Source of the DNA: Amphritea japonica ATCC BAA-1530 | Lineage (GTDB): Bacteria; Pseudomonadota; Gammaproteobacteria; Pseudomonadales; Balneatricaceae | Direction: 5' to 3' | DNA: 64,000 bases | NCBI RefSeq assembly: GCF_016592435.1 | Contig: NZ_AP014545.1 | Coordinates: 2,736,693-2,800,692 of the forward strand | Part shown: piece after piece, positions 37,016-45,391 of the stretch | Numbering within the stretch: position 1 is the first letter of the stretch | How the letters are laid out: each line of letters starts with the position of its first letter | Program-made: the position numbers and the translations under genes | The notes under the pieces: generated by a model | The model's input: only the letters and a program-made list of their open reading frames with translations | Database searches by the model: none | Told to the model about the DNA's origin: nothing

Positions 37016-37282
37016 GGCCATCAATTATTTTTTACGGATATCTGATAAAGGTTTTAGGCGTTTTACGATGCTATCTTTGTCCAAATGCCCCTGTACATCT
37101 CTGTTCAGGTTGATTCGACGCAGCTAATCTTCTAGGTGATTTAGCCTGAAACAGGCGGAGATGGAGCCAATACAAAGGCTTTTGTTAAACGAAGAAATAT
37201 GACGATTCATACAAACTATCGGGTATCGAAAAGTAATGTTAGTACGAGGAGGAAACAGGAAAATTGATCAACAAACAGACGA

Positions 37283-37316
37283 AACAAAACAAGGGAGGCA
37301 TAGTGACAGCCTCCTT
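37283..37316 (-). terminator. Terminator after the CBS gene
   Basis: AAGGAGGC / GCCTCCCTT stem followed on the minus strand by GTTTTGTTT, about 20 nt beyond the CBS-protein stop. It also isolates the nrdD promoter from upstream transcription. Confidence 0.65.
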
Positions 37317-37336
37317 GAAGACTAACCCTATCGTTA

Positions 37337-37855
37337 TTATTTAGCTGACGCGTTACTTTCAGTCCGATAAAGCGTTATGCCTGATAACAGCTTCAGGATA
37401 TCCAGAGTCGAAACCGCACCGCAGATCTGTTCATCCCTGGTAATAAAAATCCTGTGTACTCCTTTGCTATGCATCGTTTCTGCAAGCTCAGTGACAAGGG
37501 TTGTGTCAGGGGCCGAGATAATAGACTTAGTCATAATCTCCGCGACCAGATGGTTTTTATGCTGGCTGCCTTCAGAAAAACCCAATTCATCTGGTGAATA
37601 CCCTTCAAGACTATTGTAATAGTACTGAGTAGTTGGGTTTTCATTTATGGAATGCTTAGGTTTACCGTCAAATGTGAGAATATCACTCAGGCTTACCACC
37701 CCGGAAAACTCTTTTTGTGCAGACAGTACAGGAGCACCGGTGATCTTGTGCCGATTAAAAAACTCAATTAATGCCTGGATGGACCAGTGTTCTGACACGG
37801 TTAATAAATCTTTTGACATGATATCGCTGGCGACCATTTCTGAGCGGGTATTCAT
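37337..37855 (-). CDS. CBS-domain pair protein
   Basis: 172-residue soluble protein made of two CBS motifs (about 8-55 and 108-160; ASDIMSKDLLTV and VAEIMTKSIISA), which usually bind adenine nucleotides as an energy sensor. A linker of about 40 residues separates them. No catalytic domain is attached. It lies between nrdD and the molybdenum-cofactor genes, so a redox or energy regulatory role is possible but not shown. The 284-bp gap upstream holds an imperfect hairpin (about 38037-38063). Confidence 0.85.
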   Translation of the reverse strand: MNTRSEMVASDIMSKDLLTVSEHWSIQALIEFFNRHKITGAPVLSAQKEFSGVVSLSDILTFDGKPKHSINENPTTQYYYNSLEGYSPDELGFSEGSQHKNHLVAEIMTKSIISAPDTTLVTELAETMHSKGVHRIFITRDEQICGAVSTLDILKLLSGITLYRTESNASAK

Positions 37856-38139
37856 AAGATTTAATCCTCTATATCAGTTTTGATTACCTATTTTTTAGGC
37901 TTGGAACTACATTTATACCTGTAAACTAAATCATGTTAGATCTCGACATTTATCATCAGCTGGCCTGAGCCATTAATACCCCGGAAACGAGGCTAAGCTA
38001 AGAAACCCAGTCAAGTGTTTTTCAGTTAATACTCCCCAGGCTGATTTTAATATCAGCAGCCTGAGAAGGAGGACACGAAGCGTTAGCTTAGCTACGAATT
38101 GTATCCGCTATTCTCAGCTATCGGGTGACTAAGGGCACG

Positions 38140-38733
38140 TCAGGCTCCCACAGCCAGCAGTTCGGGTGTATTCATATTCAGTAGACAATCGCCATCCCTG
38201 CTGGCATCCAGAACATAGTGTGGAAACTGCCGATACCAACGTCCCACAGCCCCCTGACCAGCGGCCAGCCACTGTTTCAATGCCGTCTGATAGCATACCG
38301 GAATGACGGCATGCAGATAATGTTCACGGTCTCCCGTTTTCAGGAAAACAATATGATCGGGGTACTGCCGGGCGCTATCCACCAATTGATCGATCACCTG
38401 TAAACTCAACAGAGGGGTATCACAGGGAAGTACCAACAAGTGACTGAAGTCTGTATCCAGTTCGGCCAAAGCAGCCTGAATACCGGCCAGCGGACCGCAA
38501 TACCCCACCTCATGATCACTCACCAGGGTTTCTCCAAAGCGGGAATAGAGATGCATATTACGGTTACAACTAATCATCAGATGATCAACCGCAGGCCTGA
38601 CTTGCTGTAACGTCCAGCTAATCATTGGCGCATGACGAAAAGGTACCAATCCTTTGTCTTGTCCACCCATACGACTGCCCTGCCCACCGGCAAGAACAAC
38701 CCCCGCTAACCGGGTAAATCCAGTATCAGCCAT
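38140..38733 (-). CDS. mobA: Molybdenum cofactor guanylyltransferase MobA
   Basis: 197-residue nucleotidyltransferase that turns molybdopterin into the guanine dinucleotide cofactor needed by NarG. N-terminal LAGGQGSRMGGQDKGL is the GTP-binding signature; LVLPCDTPLL carries the metal-binding Asp. It starts 1 bp after the moeA stop and is last in the cofactor operon. Confidence 0.93.
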   Translation of the reverse strand: MADTGFTRLAGVVLAGGQGSRMGGQDKGLVPFRHAPMISWTLQQVRPAVDHLMISCNRNMHLYSRFGETLVSDHEVGYCGPLAGIQAALAELDTDFSHLLVLPCDTPLLSLQVIDQLVDSARQYPDHIVFLKTGDREHYLHAVIPVCYQTALKQWLAAGQGAVGRWYRQFPHYVLDASRDGDCLLNMNTPELLAVGA

Positions 38734-38734
38734 A

Positions 38735-39964
38735 TCAGCTCAACAGTCCGTCGAAGGGATAGAAGGGCAATAGATCGTTTTCACAAACCTTCTGCTGCGC
38801 CGGTATCCGCAGAAACCCCTGCGCCAGCACCGACGAACTTAATACCCCCGAGCTTTGGCTATGAACCGGTGCAGCATAAAGTTGTCCCTCTGACCACTCC
38901 AGGCTAGCCCGCAAAAATTCATCCCGGGCTATCGGCTTATCACGTGTAAAACCGCTTTTAACGGGGAAGCATGCGGGCTCTACCGAGTTACTGCCCAGCA
39001 TGCTAAGCAGATAAGGGCGTGCGATCATCAGAAATGTAACCAGTACTGCACCGGGATTACCGGGTAAGCCCAGAAAAGGAACCTGGCCCACCCGACCATA
39101 TGCCAGCGGTTTTCCTGGTTTGATTGCCAAACGCCAGAGGTCCAGTTCACCAAGGCTTTCAACCGCGGCCTTTACATAATCTTCTTCGCCTACGGACACA
39201 CCTCCACTACTGATAATCAAATCAGCACGTTCGGCCGCTAAACTGAGCGCCTCACGGGTTTCCGTCAACGTGTCACCGATGATACCAGTGAATATCACCT
39301 CGCAACCGAGCGCCTCAAGCATGCCCCTGAGGACAAAATAATTGGAATTGTAGATCTGCCCACCCGCACAGATCTCTCCCGGCATGACCAGTTCATCACC
39401 GGTGGTGATAATCTCAACCCGTAAACGCCGATAGACCTTCACACGGTTGATGCCAACTGACGCTATTACGCCCTGGTGGCGACCATCCAATCGGGCTCCT
39501 TTTTCTGCCACACATCTTCCGGGCTGTATATCTTGCCCTGCCGGGCGAATATTGGCGCCGGCTTCAGGTATGCCCTCAAAAGTAACGTTATCTCCCTGTC
39601 GAATGCAGCGTTCCTGCATGACCACCGCATTAGCGCCGGGTGGGATTTCAGAGCCGGTAAAAATCCGCGCTGCGGTCCCCGGTTGTAATACCACCCCCTG
39701 CTCTCCAGCAGCTATACGCTGACTAATGGGTAGGCAAAGACCCGCTGTCAGAGACTCGATATTCACCGCGTAGCCGTCCATTGCACTGTTAGCCGCAGGG
39801 GGTACCGAAATCTTCGAAATCACAGGCTCTGCCAGGACTCGATTATTAGCCTGGTCAAGAAGCACTGTTTCAGTTTCTGAAATGCATTGAGCCGACGCTA
39901 ATAATGTTTCTAAAGCCTCAGCAAAGGGCATTAGCGCATCACTGTCACAACTACACCCACTCAT
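38735..39964 (-). CDS. moeA: Molybdopterin molybdotransferase MoeA
   Basis: 409-residue enzyme that inserts molybdenum into adenylylated molybdopterin. SAMDGYAV and the GDELVMPG...SGGVSVGEEDYV region are typical, with LGLPGNPGAVLVTF near the C-terminal domain. The ATG at 39964 overlaps the moaB TGA in an ATGA junction and is preferred to an in-frame start at 39979. The N-terminal SGCSC cluster is unusual but of unknown meaning. Confidence 0.93.
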   Translation of the reverse strand: MSGCSCDSDALMPFAEALETLLASAQCISETETVLLDQANNRVLAEPVISKISVPPAANSAMDGYAVNIESLTAGLCLPISQRIAAGEQGVVLQPGTAARIFTGSEIPPGANAVVMQERCIRQGDNVTFEGIPEAGANIRPAGQDIQPGRCVAEKGARLDGRHQGVIASVGINRVKVYRRLRVEIITTGDELVMPGEICAGGQIYNSNYFVLRGMLEALGCEVIFTGIIGDTLTETREALSLAAERADLIISSGGVSVGEEDYVKAAVESLGELDLWRLAIKPGKPLAYGRVGQVPFLGLPGNPGAVLVTFLMIARPYLLSMLGSNSVEPACFPVKSGFTRDKPIARDEFLRASLEWSEGQLYAAPVHSQSSGVLSSSVLAQGFLRIPAQQKVCENDLLPFYPFDGLLS

Positions 39965-40509
39965 GATCGTGGCCCGCAACTACTGCTAACATCCGGCAGT
40001 ACCATTTCAACAAAATTACAGGGACGATGACGGGCATCAAGCTGTTCACAAATCACTTTTTCCCAGGCAGTACGACAAGCCCCGGGAGAACCCGGCATAG
40101 TAAAAATCAAAGTCCGATTGGCAATTCCCGCGACGGTCCGGGATTGAATTGTAGAGGTGCCAATCTCAGCAAAGGAGAGCTGACGAAATAACTCCCCATA
40201 ACCCTCAATCACCTTATCAAACAGCGGTCGTAACGCCTCCGGCGTGGTATCACGGGCAGTAAAACCGGTACCACCGGTGACCAGTACAACCTGCACATTT
40301 TCCCGGGTAATCCAGTCGGATACTACAGCACGCAGTTCATAGATATCATCAGGCCTGATCTGCCGGTCAGCCAGCCGGTGTCCACTATCCTGCAGACATT
40401 GTTGCAAAGTATCACCCGAACTATCTGTTTCAAATGTCCGGGTATCTGAAACGGTCAGTAGCGCTATGTTCAAAGGTTGAAATCGTACATCTTTTTTCGC
40501 ATGCCCCAT
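39961..40509 (-). CDS. moaB: Molybdenum cofactor protein MoaB/Mog type
   Basis: 182-residue molybdopterin-binding protein of the MoaB branch, thought to adenylylate molybdopterin before MoeA acts. LTVSDTRTFETDSSG and VTGGTGFTARDTTPEAL are the family's binding loops. An upstream TTG start (40545) is possible, but the ATG at 40509 with AAGGA 8 nt before it is better. Coupled to moeA. Confidence 0.92.
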   Translation of the reverse strand: MGHAKKDVRFQPLNIALLTVSDTRTFETDSSGDTLQQCLQDSGHRLADRQIRPDDIYELRAVVSDWITRENVQVVLVTGGTGFTARDTTPEALRPLFDKVIEGYGELFRQLSFAEIGTSTIQSRTVAGIANRTLIFTMPGSPGACRTAWEKVICEQLDARHRPCNFVEMVLPDVSSSCGPRS

Positions 40510-40558
40510 GGCAATATTCCTTAAATCAATTCCAAATGCAGACAACAGATTGGGCGTT

Positions 40559-41266
40559 TTATTGAATGAGCCTTTTTAAACCGGCGACACTGTGTATCGT
40601 CAGGTTTCGCCCCTGCACATCTAATAACTCTTTCTCTTTAAGTTCACGCATAACCCGGGATAATGTTTCAGGCTGCATCGCCAGCCTTGACGCAATCAAC
40701 TGTTTCGTCGCAGGCAGTCTGACAACCACTGGATCAGGGGATTTCTCATCAATAAGACTCAGAATAAAATGGGCGACGCGATGGACAGCGCTCTGCTGTG
40801 TCAGAACTTCAATATCACTAATGCTTCGCTTCAGTCGGCTCGCCATGGAGCCTAAGATACCAAAACAACTTTCATACGACTGATGAAGCAGTTGCAGGTA
40901 ATCCTGACAACAGATAGACAACACAGCAGCTGACTTAATCGCCATAGCATTAGCCGGATAATGTTTCTCCGCCATAAACATAGCGGCTTCACCAACAGGG
41001 TCCTGCTCACCAAAGACATTAATAACAGTTTCTTTACCGCCCGATGTCAGGCGGAAAAACTTAATACTTCCCTGCAACACAATAAAAAAGCGCTTAGCCT
41101 CATCGCCTTGCATAAACAGATGATCACCATCATCGAGCTCTATGAGCTTGGCTTTTTTCATCAAACTGTAGAACTGACCATCAGTCAGTGCTGATAGCAG
41201 TGCATTCTGTCGCACTTTTTCCAACGAGTGGTAAGAAACATTGGCCCCACCAGGTAATATAATCAT
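40559..41266 (-). CDS. Crp/Fnr-family regulator without Fe-S cysteines (Dnr/NarR-like)
   Basis: 235-residue regulator. The N-terminal cyclic-nucleotide-fold domain (DGDHLFMQGDEAKRFFIVLQGS, GEAAMF) is joined to a winged helix with recognition segment QPETLSRVM, whose E--SR pattern reads TTGAT half-sites. The N-terminal cysteines that hold the oxygen-sensing cluster of FNR/Anr are missing; the three cysteines present lie in the middle. This resembles Dnr or NarR, which respond to NO or nitrite/nitrate. A GTG at 41275 overlaps moaA; the ATG at 41266, with AGGTGG upstream, is chosen. Sits inside the moa/moe genes, consistent with local control of the nar promoters. Confidence 0.82.
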   Translation of the reverse strand: MIILPGGANVSYHSLEKVRQNALLSALTDGQFYSLMKKAKLIELDDGDHLFMQGDEAKRFFIVLQGSIKFFRLTSGGKETVINVFGEQDPVGEAAMFMAEKHYPANAMAIKSAAVLSICCQDYLQLLHQSYESCFGILGSMASRLKRSISDIEVLTQQSAVHRVAHFILSLIDEKSPDPVVVRLPATKQLIASRLAMQPETLSRVMRELKEKELLDVQGRNLTIHSVAGLKRLIQ

Positions 41267-41267
41267 A

Positions 41268-42269
41268 CTATCCACCTGTCATGTTCATAAAGCGAAGCAC
41301 CTGAGGTGCATCGGGATCGGTAAACCCATGGCCTTCCGGCTTACGACAAACCGCATCACGTATCAGGTTTTCAAGCCGCTCAGGCTCACCTGGGTAGCCC
41401 CGTAAAACCGACCTGAGATCCACTGAGTTTTCCTGACCCAAACAGAGTAACAAACGCCCTTCAGCAGTAACCCGCAAGCGATTGCAGCTACTACAGAAAT
41501 TATGGCTATAAGGGGAAATAAAGCCGATCCGACCAGCTTGGCCAGGGATGCGGTAATACCGGGAAGGCCCGCCAGTCGTCTCAGCACTGGGCAGTAGTTG
41601 AAAACGTTGTTCGATAAACTGTTTTACTTCGTCACTGGAAAAACGAGCCTGTTTACGATCATGGCTGCTAATTTCTCCCAACGGCATCTCTTCAATAAAG
41701 CTGATATCAATATCCCGTGTTTGGGCGTATTCCAGCAGATCAAAAATCTCATCATCGTTGTAGCCACGCATCACTACAGTATTGAGCTTGATACGTTCAA
41801 ATCCAGCCGCCACAGCAGCATCAACACCTGCCAAAACGCGGGCCAGCATGTCCCGTCGTGTCATGCGTAAAAATCGCTCCCCGTTCAGACTGTCGAGACT
41901 GATATTGATTCGTTTCAGGCCCGCTTCTTTTAATGGCTGTGCCAGTTTAGTCAGTTGCGAGCCGTTAGTGGTCAGTGTCACTTCATCGAGCCCTGGCAGC
42001 GACGCTAAGCCTCGAACCAATTCGACAATCCCACCGCGTACCAAAGGTTCACCGCCAGTGAGCCGAATTCGGCGAATGCCTAAATTAACCAGCGACTCTC
42101 CCAACGAAATTATCTCTTCCAGCGATAGAATCTTAGCCTTAGGAAGAAACTCCATATCTTCAGCCATGCAGTAGACACAACGGAAATCACAGCGGTCAGT
42201 CACCGATAACCGTACGTAATCAATCTTTCTTCCCAGTCCGTCAACCAGGCCTTGTGGCGTTTGTATCAT
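41268..42269 (-). CDS. moaA: GTP 3',8-cyclase MoaA
   Basis: 333-residue radical SAM enzyme, first step of molybdenum cofactor synthesis. CDFRCVYC gives ligands Cys27, Cys31 and Cys34; the C-terminal cluster CSSCNRLR...LLCL is present; the protein ends in the characteristic Gly-Gly tail. The ATG at 42269 is preceded by AGAGGAT; a longer TTG-started form is less likely. It starts a run moaA-regulator-moaB-moeA-mobA. Confidence 0.94.
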   Translation of the reverse strand: MIQTPQGLVDGLGRKIDYVRLSVTDRCDFRCVYCMAEDMEFLPKAKILSLEEIISLGESLVNLGIRRIRLTGGEPLVRGGIVELVRGLASLPGLDEVTLTTNGSQLTKLAQPLKEAGLKRINISLDSLNGERFLRMTRRDMLARVLAGVDAAVAAGFERIKLNTVVMRGYNDDEIFDLLEYAQTRDIDISFIEEMPLGEISSHDRKQARFSSDEVKQFIEQRFQLLPSAETTGGPSRYYRIPGQAGRIGFISPYSHNFCSSCNRLRVTAEGRLLLCLGQENSVDLRSVLRGYPGEPERLENLIRDAVCRKPEGHGFTDPDAPQVLRFMNMTGG

Positions 42270-42421
42270 CGCTGAGATCCTCTGCAATAAATCCAGTTTT
42301 CATTGATCTATTACTACGTAGTGGTAACCAACCGGTTCCCTTGGGGAAGTATTAACGTAATTAAATGCGGTATCTGCTCGATGATCGATAAGACTCGATA
42401 CTCTGAGCCAGCCCTGGCTAA

Positions 42422-43048
42422 CTATCTTTGCATGGCATAAATACCGGGCATATCACCATCGCTATCTGTATCCACCTCAAGATCTTTAATCAGGCCGTCT
42501 TCTATACTGTAGATCCAACCATGTACCGACAGTGACTGCCCTCTTTTCCAGGCTTCTTGTACGATGCCGGTGTGACAAATATTTTTCACCTGCTGCTGTA
42601 CATTCAATTCGCAAAGACGATTAACCCGACACTCTTCATCAGCTTCAGCCAACAGTTCTTCCCGGGAGTGGTAACCAATATCTTTAATATGCCGTAACCA
42701 GTTATCAATCAGTCCAAAACGCTGATTACTCAAAGCAGCACGGACACCACCACAACCATAGTGACCACACACTATAATATGTTTAACCCCGAGCACCTGA
42801 ACGGCAAAATGGATGACGGAAAGGCAATTCAGATCGGTGTGCAATACCAGATTAGCGATATTACGATGCACAAACAGTTCACCGGGTAACATACCAACAA
42901 TCTGATTAGCCGGAACTCGGCTGTCGGAGCAACCAATCCAGAGATATTCGGGATGTTGCTGGGCAGCCAGTTGCTTAAAAAAACCTGGCTGTTCCCGCTC
43001 AATCTGCTCCGACCAGCTACGATTATTGTCTAACAAATCTGATAGCAT
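42422..43048 (-). CDS. Beta-class carbonic anhydrase
   Basis: 208-residue zinc enzyme interconverting CO2 and bicarbonate. Zinc ligands Cys40, His96 and Cys99 are in place (GCSDSR, CGHYGCGG), with the Asp42-Arg44 dyad. It follows the parvulin gene by about 20 bp and precedes moaA by about 150 bp. The position within a nar/moa run is unusual and may reflect bicarbonate or pH demand during nitrate respiration (inference). Confidence 0.93.
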   Translation of the reverse strand: MLSDLLDNNRSWSEQIEREQPGFFKQLAAQQHPEYLWIGCSDSRVPANQIVGMLPGELFVHRNIANLVLHTDLNCLSVIHFAVQVLGVKHIIVCGHYGCGGVRAALSNQRFGLIDNWLRHIKDIGYHSREELLAEADEECRVNRLCELNVQQQVKNICHTGIVQEAWKRGQSLSVHGWIYSIEDGLIKDLEVDTDSDGDMPGIYAMQR

Positions 43049-43068
43049 CGCCTGCTTCTCCGGTCGCC

Positions 43069-43890
43069 TTACTGCACCAGTTGAGAATCTGCTGCTTGTA
43101 GTTCAATGCCCTCTACGTCAGCATCCGATACCAGCAATTGAATGTACTGGTTGACGGCACGGCGATAATTACGTTCGATCAGATAAGCTCGAATCCGATC
43201 TTCAACTGCTTCGAAAGGTAGTTGCTCACCTTCGACTCGTTTATCAATTCGGGTAACGTGAAAACCGTAGCGGCTTTCCAATGGACGTTGAGCCAAACCT
43301 TCAGGAAGGCTGAAAATCAGACGTTCAAACTCAGCTACTGTCTGACCCTTATCAATCTGTCCCAATTGACCGCCAAGCTCTTTCGAGGGGCAGACAGAAT
43401 GTTGCTGTGCAAGTTCAGCAAATAACTCTGGATTTTGCTGCAGGGTCGTTATTAATTTCTCGGCCTGCGCCTTTTGCTCAACCCGGCCTTCATGATCTTC
43501 CGGGGCCGCTGGCAGCAGAATATGGGAAACAGCCAATAGTGGCTGAGTACAGAATTTGTTTTGGTTGGCCTCATAGTAGTGAAGACAAACCTGTTCGGTT
43601 GCCTGAGGCAGCTCTACTTCGCGTGCAATCAGCAGGCGAATCAGTGCTTCTTCCTCAGTTTCATCAGATTGAATTTCAACCGCTAGCTCCAGTACATCCG
43701 CACGCTGTAACAACAACTCACGTACTACCAATGCCTGGGCGGCCTGCGCACGTGACATTTCCAGGGATTCAGCGGGATAATATTGAGTTTCTTCTACGAT
43801 TCGCTTCTCTTCAAGCAACGTGCCATTCACCATCACTGGTGTAAACTCAGGTGCTTCGCCACTTACCATTGCATGATCGATCATCTCCAT
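43069..43890 (-). CDS. Parvulin-type peptidyl-prolyl isomerase of the nar cluster
   Basis: 273-residue protein with a C-terminal PpiC/rotamase domain at about 125-225 (SHILLPAAPEDHEGR, GGQLGQIDKGQTVAEFE, SRYGFHVTRI). The N-terminal SurA/NifM-like helical part is about 120 residues long. No signal peptide, so it is cytoplasmic. A similar isomerase follows narI in Pseudomonas aeruginosa, where it is thought to help nitrate reductase mature. GAGG lies 8 nt before the ATG, and a terminator hairpin separates it from narI. Confidence 0.88.
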   Translation of the reverse strand: MEMIDHAMVSGEAPEFTPVMVNGTLLEEKRIVEETQYYPAESLEMSRAQAAQALVVRELLLQRADVLELAVEIQSDETEEEALIRLLIAREVELPQATEQVCLHYYEANQNKFCTQPLLAVSHILLPAAPEDHEGRVEQKAQAEKLITTLQQNPELFAELAQQHSVCPSKELGGQLGQIDKGQTVAEFERLIFSLPEGLAQRPLESRYGFHVTRIDKRVEGEQLPFEAVEDRIRAYLIERNYRRAVNQYIQLLVSDADVEGIELQAADSQLVQ

Positions 43891-43930
43891 GCGGGGTACC
43901 TCATATAGTCTTGAATTAGATCATTAAAGC

Positions 43931-43956
43931 AAAATCGGGGGGACAGAGTCCCCCCG
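43931..43956 (-). terminator. Terminator between narI and the isomerase gene
   Basis: Nine-base-pair stem (CGGGGGGAC paired with GTCCCCCCG, 3-nt loop), followed on the minus strand by ATTTTGC. Probably a partial terminator that lowers expression of the isomerase-carbonic anhydrase-moa genes relative to narGHJI. Confidence 0.75.
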
Positions 43957-43964
43957 CTGTTAGC

Positions 43965-44639
43965 TTAACGCTGACGTACTACCTGGTAGTTACGAGCAAG
44001 GTATTTCACCGGCACGCTCCAGATATGAACCATGCGGGTGAAGGGGAACACCACAAACATAGTCAGGCCAACGAAGATGTGCAGCTTGTACACAATACCA
44101 ACAGTCAGCAGATGCGAAGCGGCATCAGCCTGAAAGGTCACTAACCCCTGAGCCCAATCGGCTAGAAGTAGCATCACACCGCCATCAAGATGTCCCAGTG
44201 CAAACGGAATAGTCAGTAACCCCAGGCTCACCTGAATAAACAGAAGCACTAGAATAAAGATATCCGCCTTGGTGCTGGTTGCCCGTACTCTGGCATCACC
44301 CAAACGACGTTTGAGTAGCATCAACGCGCCAACCCAACAAGCTAAACCTGCTGTGCCACCGACGATGATTGCTATCATTTGCTTAGTTCCGGCAGACATA
44401 AACGGCGCATACAGAGCATGCGGTGTCAGCAAGCCAACTAAGTGACCAAAAAAGATCGCCAATACGCCAACATGAAACAGGTTACTGGCCCGGCGGAACC
44501 CCTTTGAGTTCAGCATCTGGCTGGAACCTGCCCGCCAGGTAAACTGCTCACGGTCATATCGGATCCAACTGGCGATGATAAATACAGCACCAGCTATGTA
44601 GGGATAAACACCAAAAAACAGATCATTCAAATAAGACAT
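43965..44639 (-). CDS. narI: Respiratory nitrate reductase gamma subunit NarI
   Basis: 224-residue inner-membrane cytochrome b that oxidises quinol and anchors NarGH. About five helices; conserved His residues for two b hemes lie in LFHVGVLAIFFGHLVGL and in the last helices (KLHIFVGLTM). GGAGAAG precedes the ATG. Last of narGHJI. Confidence 0.95.
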   Translation of the reverse strand: MSYLNDLFFGVYPYIAGAVFIIASWIRYDREQFTWRAGSSQMLNSKGFRRASNLFHVGVLAIFFGHLVGLLTPHALYAPFMSAGTKQMIAIIVGGTAGLACWVGALMLLKRRLGDARVRATSTKADIFILVLLFIQVSLGLLTIPFALGHLDGGVMLLLADWAQGLVTFQADAASHLLTVGIVYKLHIFVGLTMFVVFPFTRMVHIWSVPVKYLARNYQVVRQR

Positions 44640-44655
44640 TGTTCTTCTCCAAGGC

Positions 44656-45390
44656 TCAGAATGAACCGGCTGATTCAGAAGGAGCAGATGGTGACGCCGG
44701 CTGAATATTCAGCGGCTGTACCTGATCCAACTCGCGACGACGCTGGGCAACAGCATTATCGCCACAGTCCTGGGCGCTGTTTTCGGTAAACCGCACCATC
44801 TCCTCTTCCCAAACTTCATCCATCGCTTCGGGCGTGTCATCACGTACCTCCGAAGCCACTTTTTTCTGCAACTCTTCGCGCTCAACCGGTAAACCAGTGA
44901 GGCTCAGCAAAGCTTCAAACAGCACAGCATAGTTGCACTCCCGCTGGTGCAGACGAGTTTCCAGCAAGACCAGAATATGACTTACATCTACCAGCCATTG
45001 CTGTGCTTCCGAGTTTGACCGCATCGATAAATACTCTAAGTACAGCGGGATATAATCGGGTAGTTCACGTACACCGATTGCAAACCCCTGTTCTTCGTAA
45101 ATCGCCATCAGGTCCACCATTGCCTGGCCACGGTCACGGCTTTCGCCGTGAACATGTTCAAACAACAGCAGCGACAACGAACGACCCCGGTCAAACAGCG
45201 ACACATAGTTCTCCTGAGCATCCATCAGATCCTGGCTGCAGAGCTGTTCAATAAACTCAATCAGCAGATCCCGCTGTGCACCAGCCAAACAGGTATCAGA
45301 GCGCACTTCATCAATCAGCGCCTGACGTGCCTCAAACAGTTCCGTTTCCGGATAACTCAATAGAGCCGAGATTACTTTTAGACTTCGCAT
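44656..45390 (-). CDS. narJ: Nitrate reductase assembly chaperone NarJ
   Basis: 244-residue chaperone that helps insert molybdenum cofactor into NarG. The all-helical part begins with LKVISALLSYPETEL, typical of NarJ, and has a charged Pro/Ser-rich tail. A longer frame reaches 45618 but runs back into narH; the ATG at 45390 with GGAGG 7 nt upstream, just after the narH stop, is right. Confidence 0.94.
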   Translation of the reverse strand: MRSLKVISALLSYPETELFEARQALIDEVRSDTCLAGAQRDLLIEFIEQLCSQDLMDAQENYVSLFDRGRSLSLLLFEHVHGESRDRGQAMVDLMAIYEEQGFAIGVRELPDYIPLYLEYLSMRSNSEAQQWLVDVSHILVLLETRLHQRECNYAVLFEALLSLTGLPVEREELQKKVASEVRDDTPEAMDEVWEEEMVRFTENSAQDCGDNAVAQRRRELDQVQPLNIQPASPSAPSESAGSF

Positions 45391-45391
45391 C

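Noticed and set aside
42300-42330. FNR box upstream of moaA
   Set aside because: Only a TTGAT half-site is present; the second half does not match.
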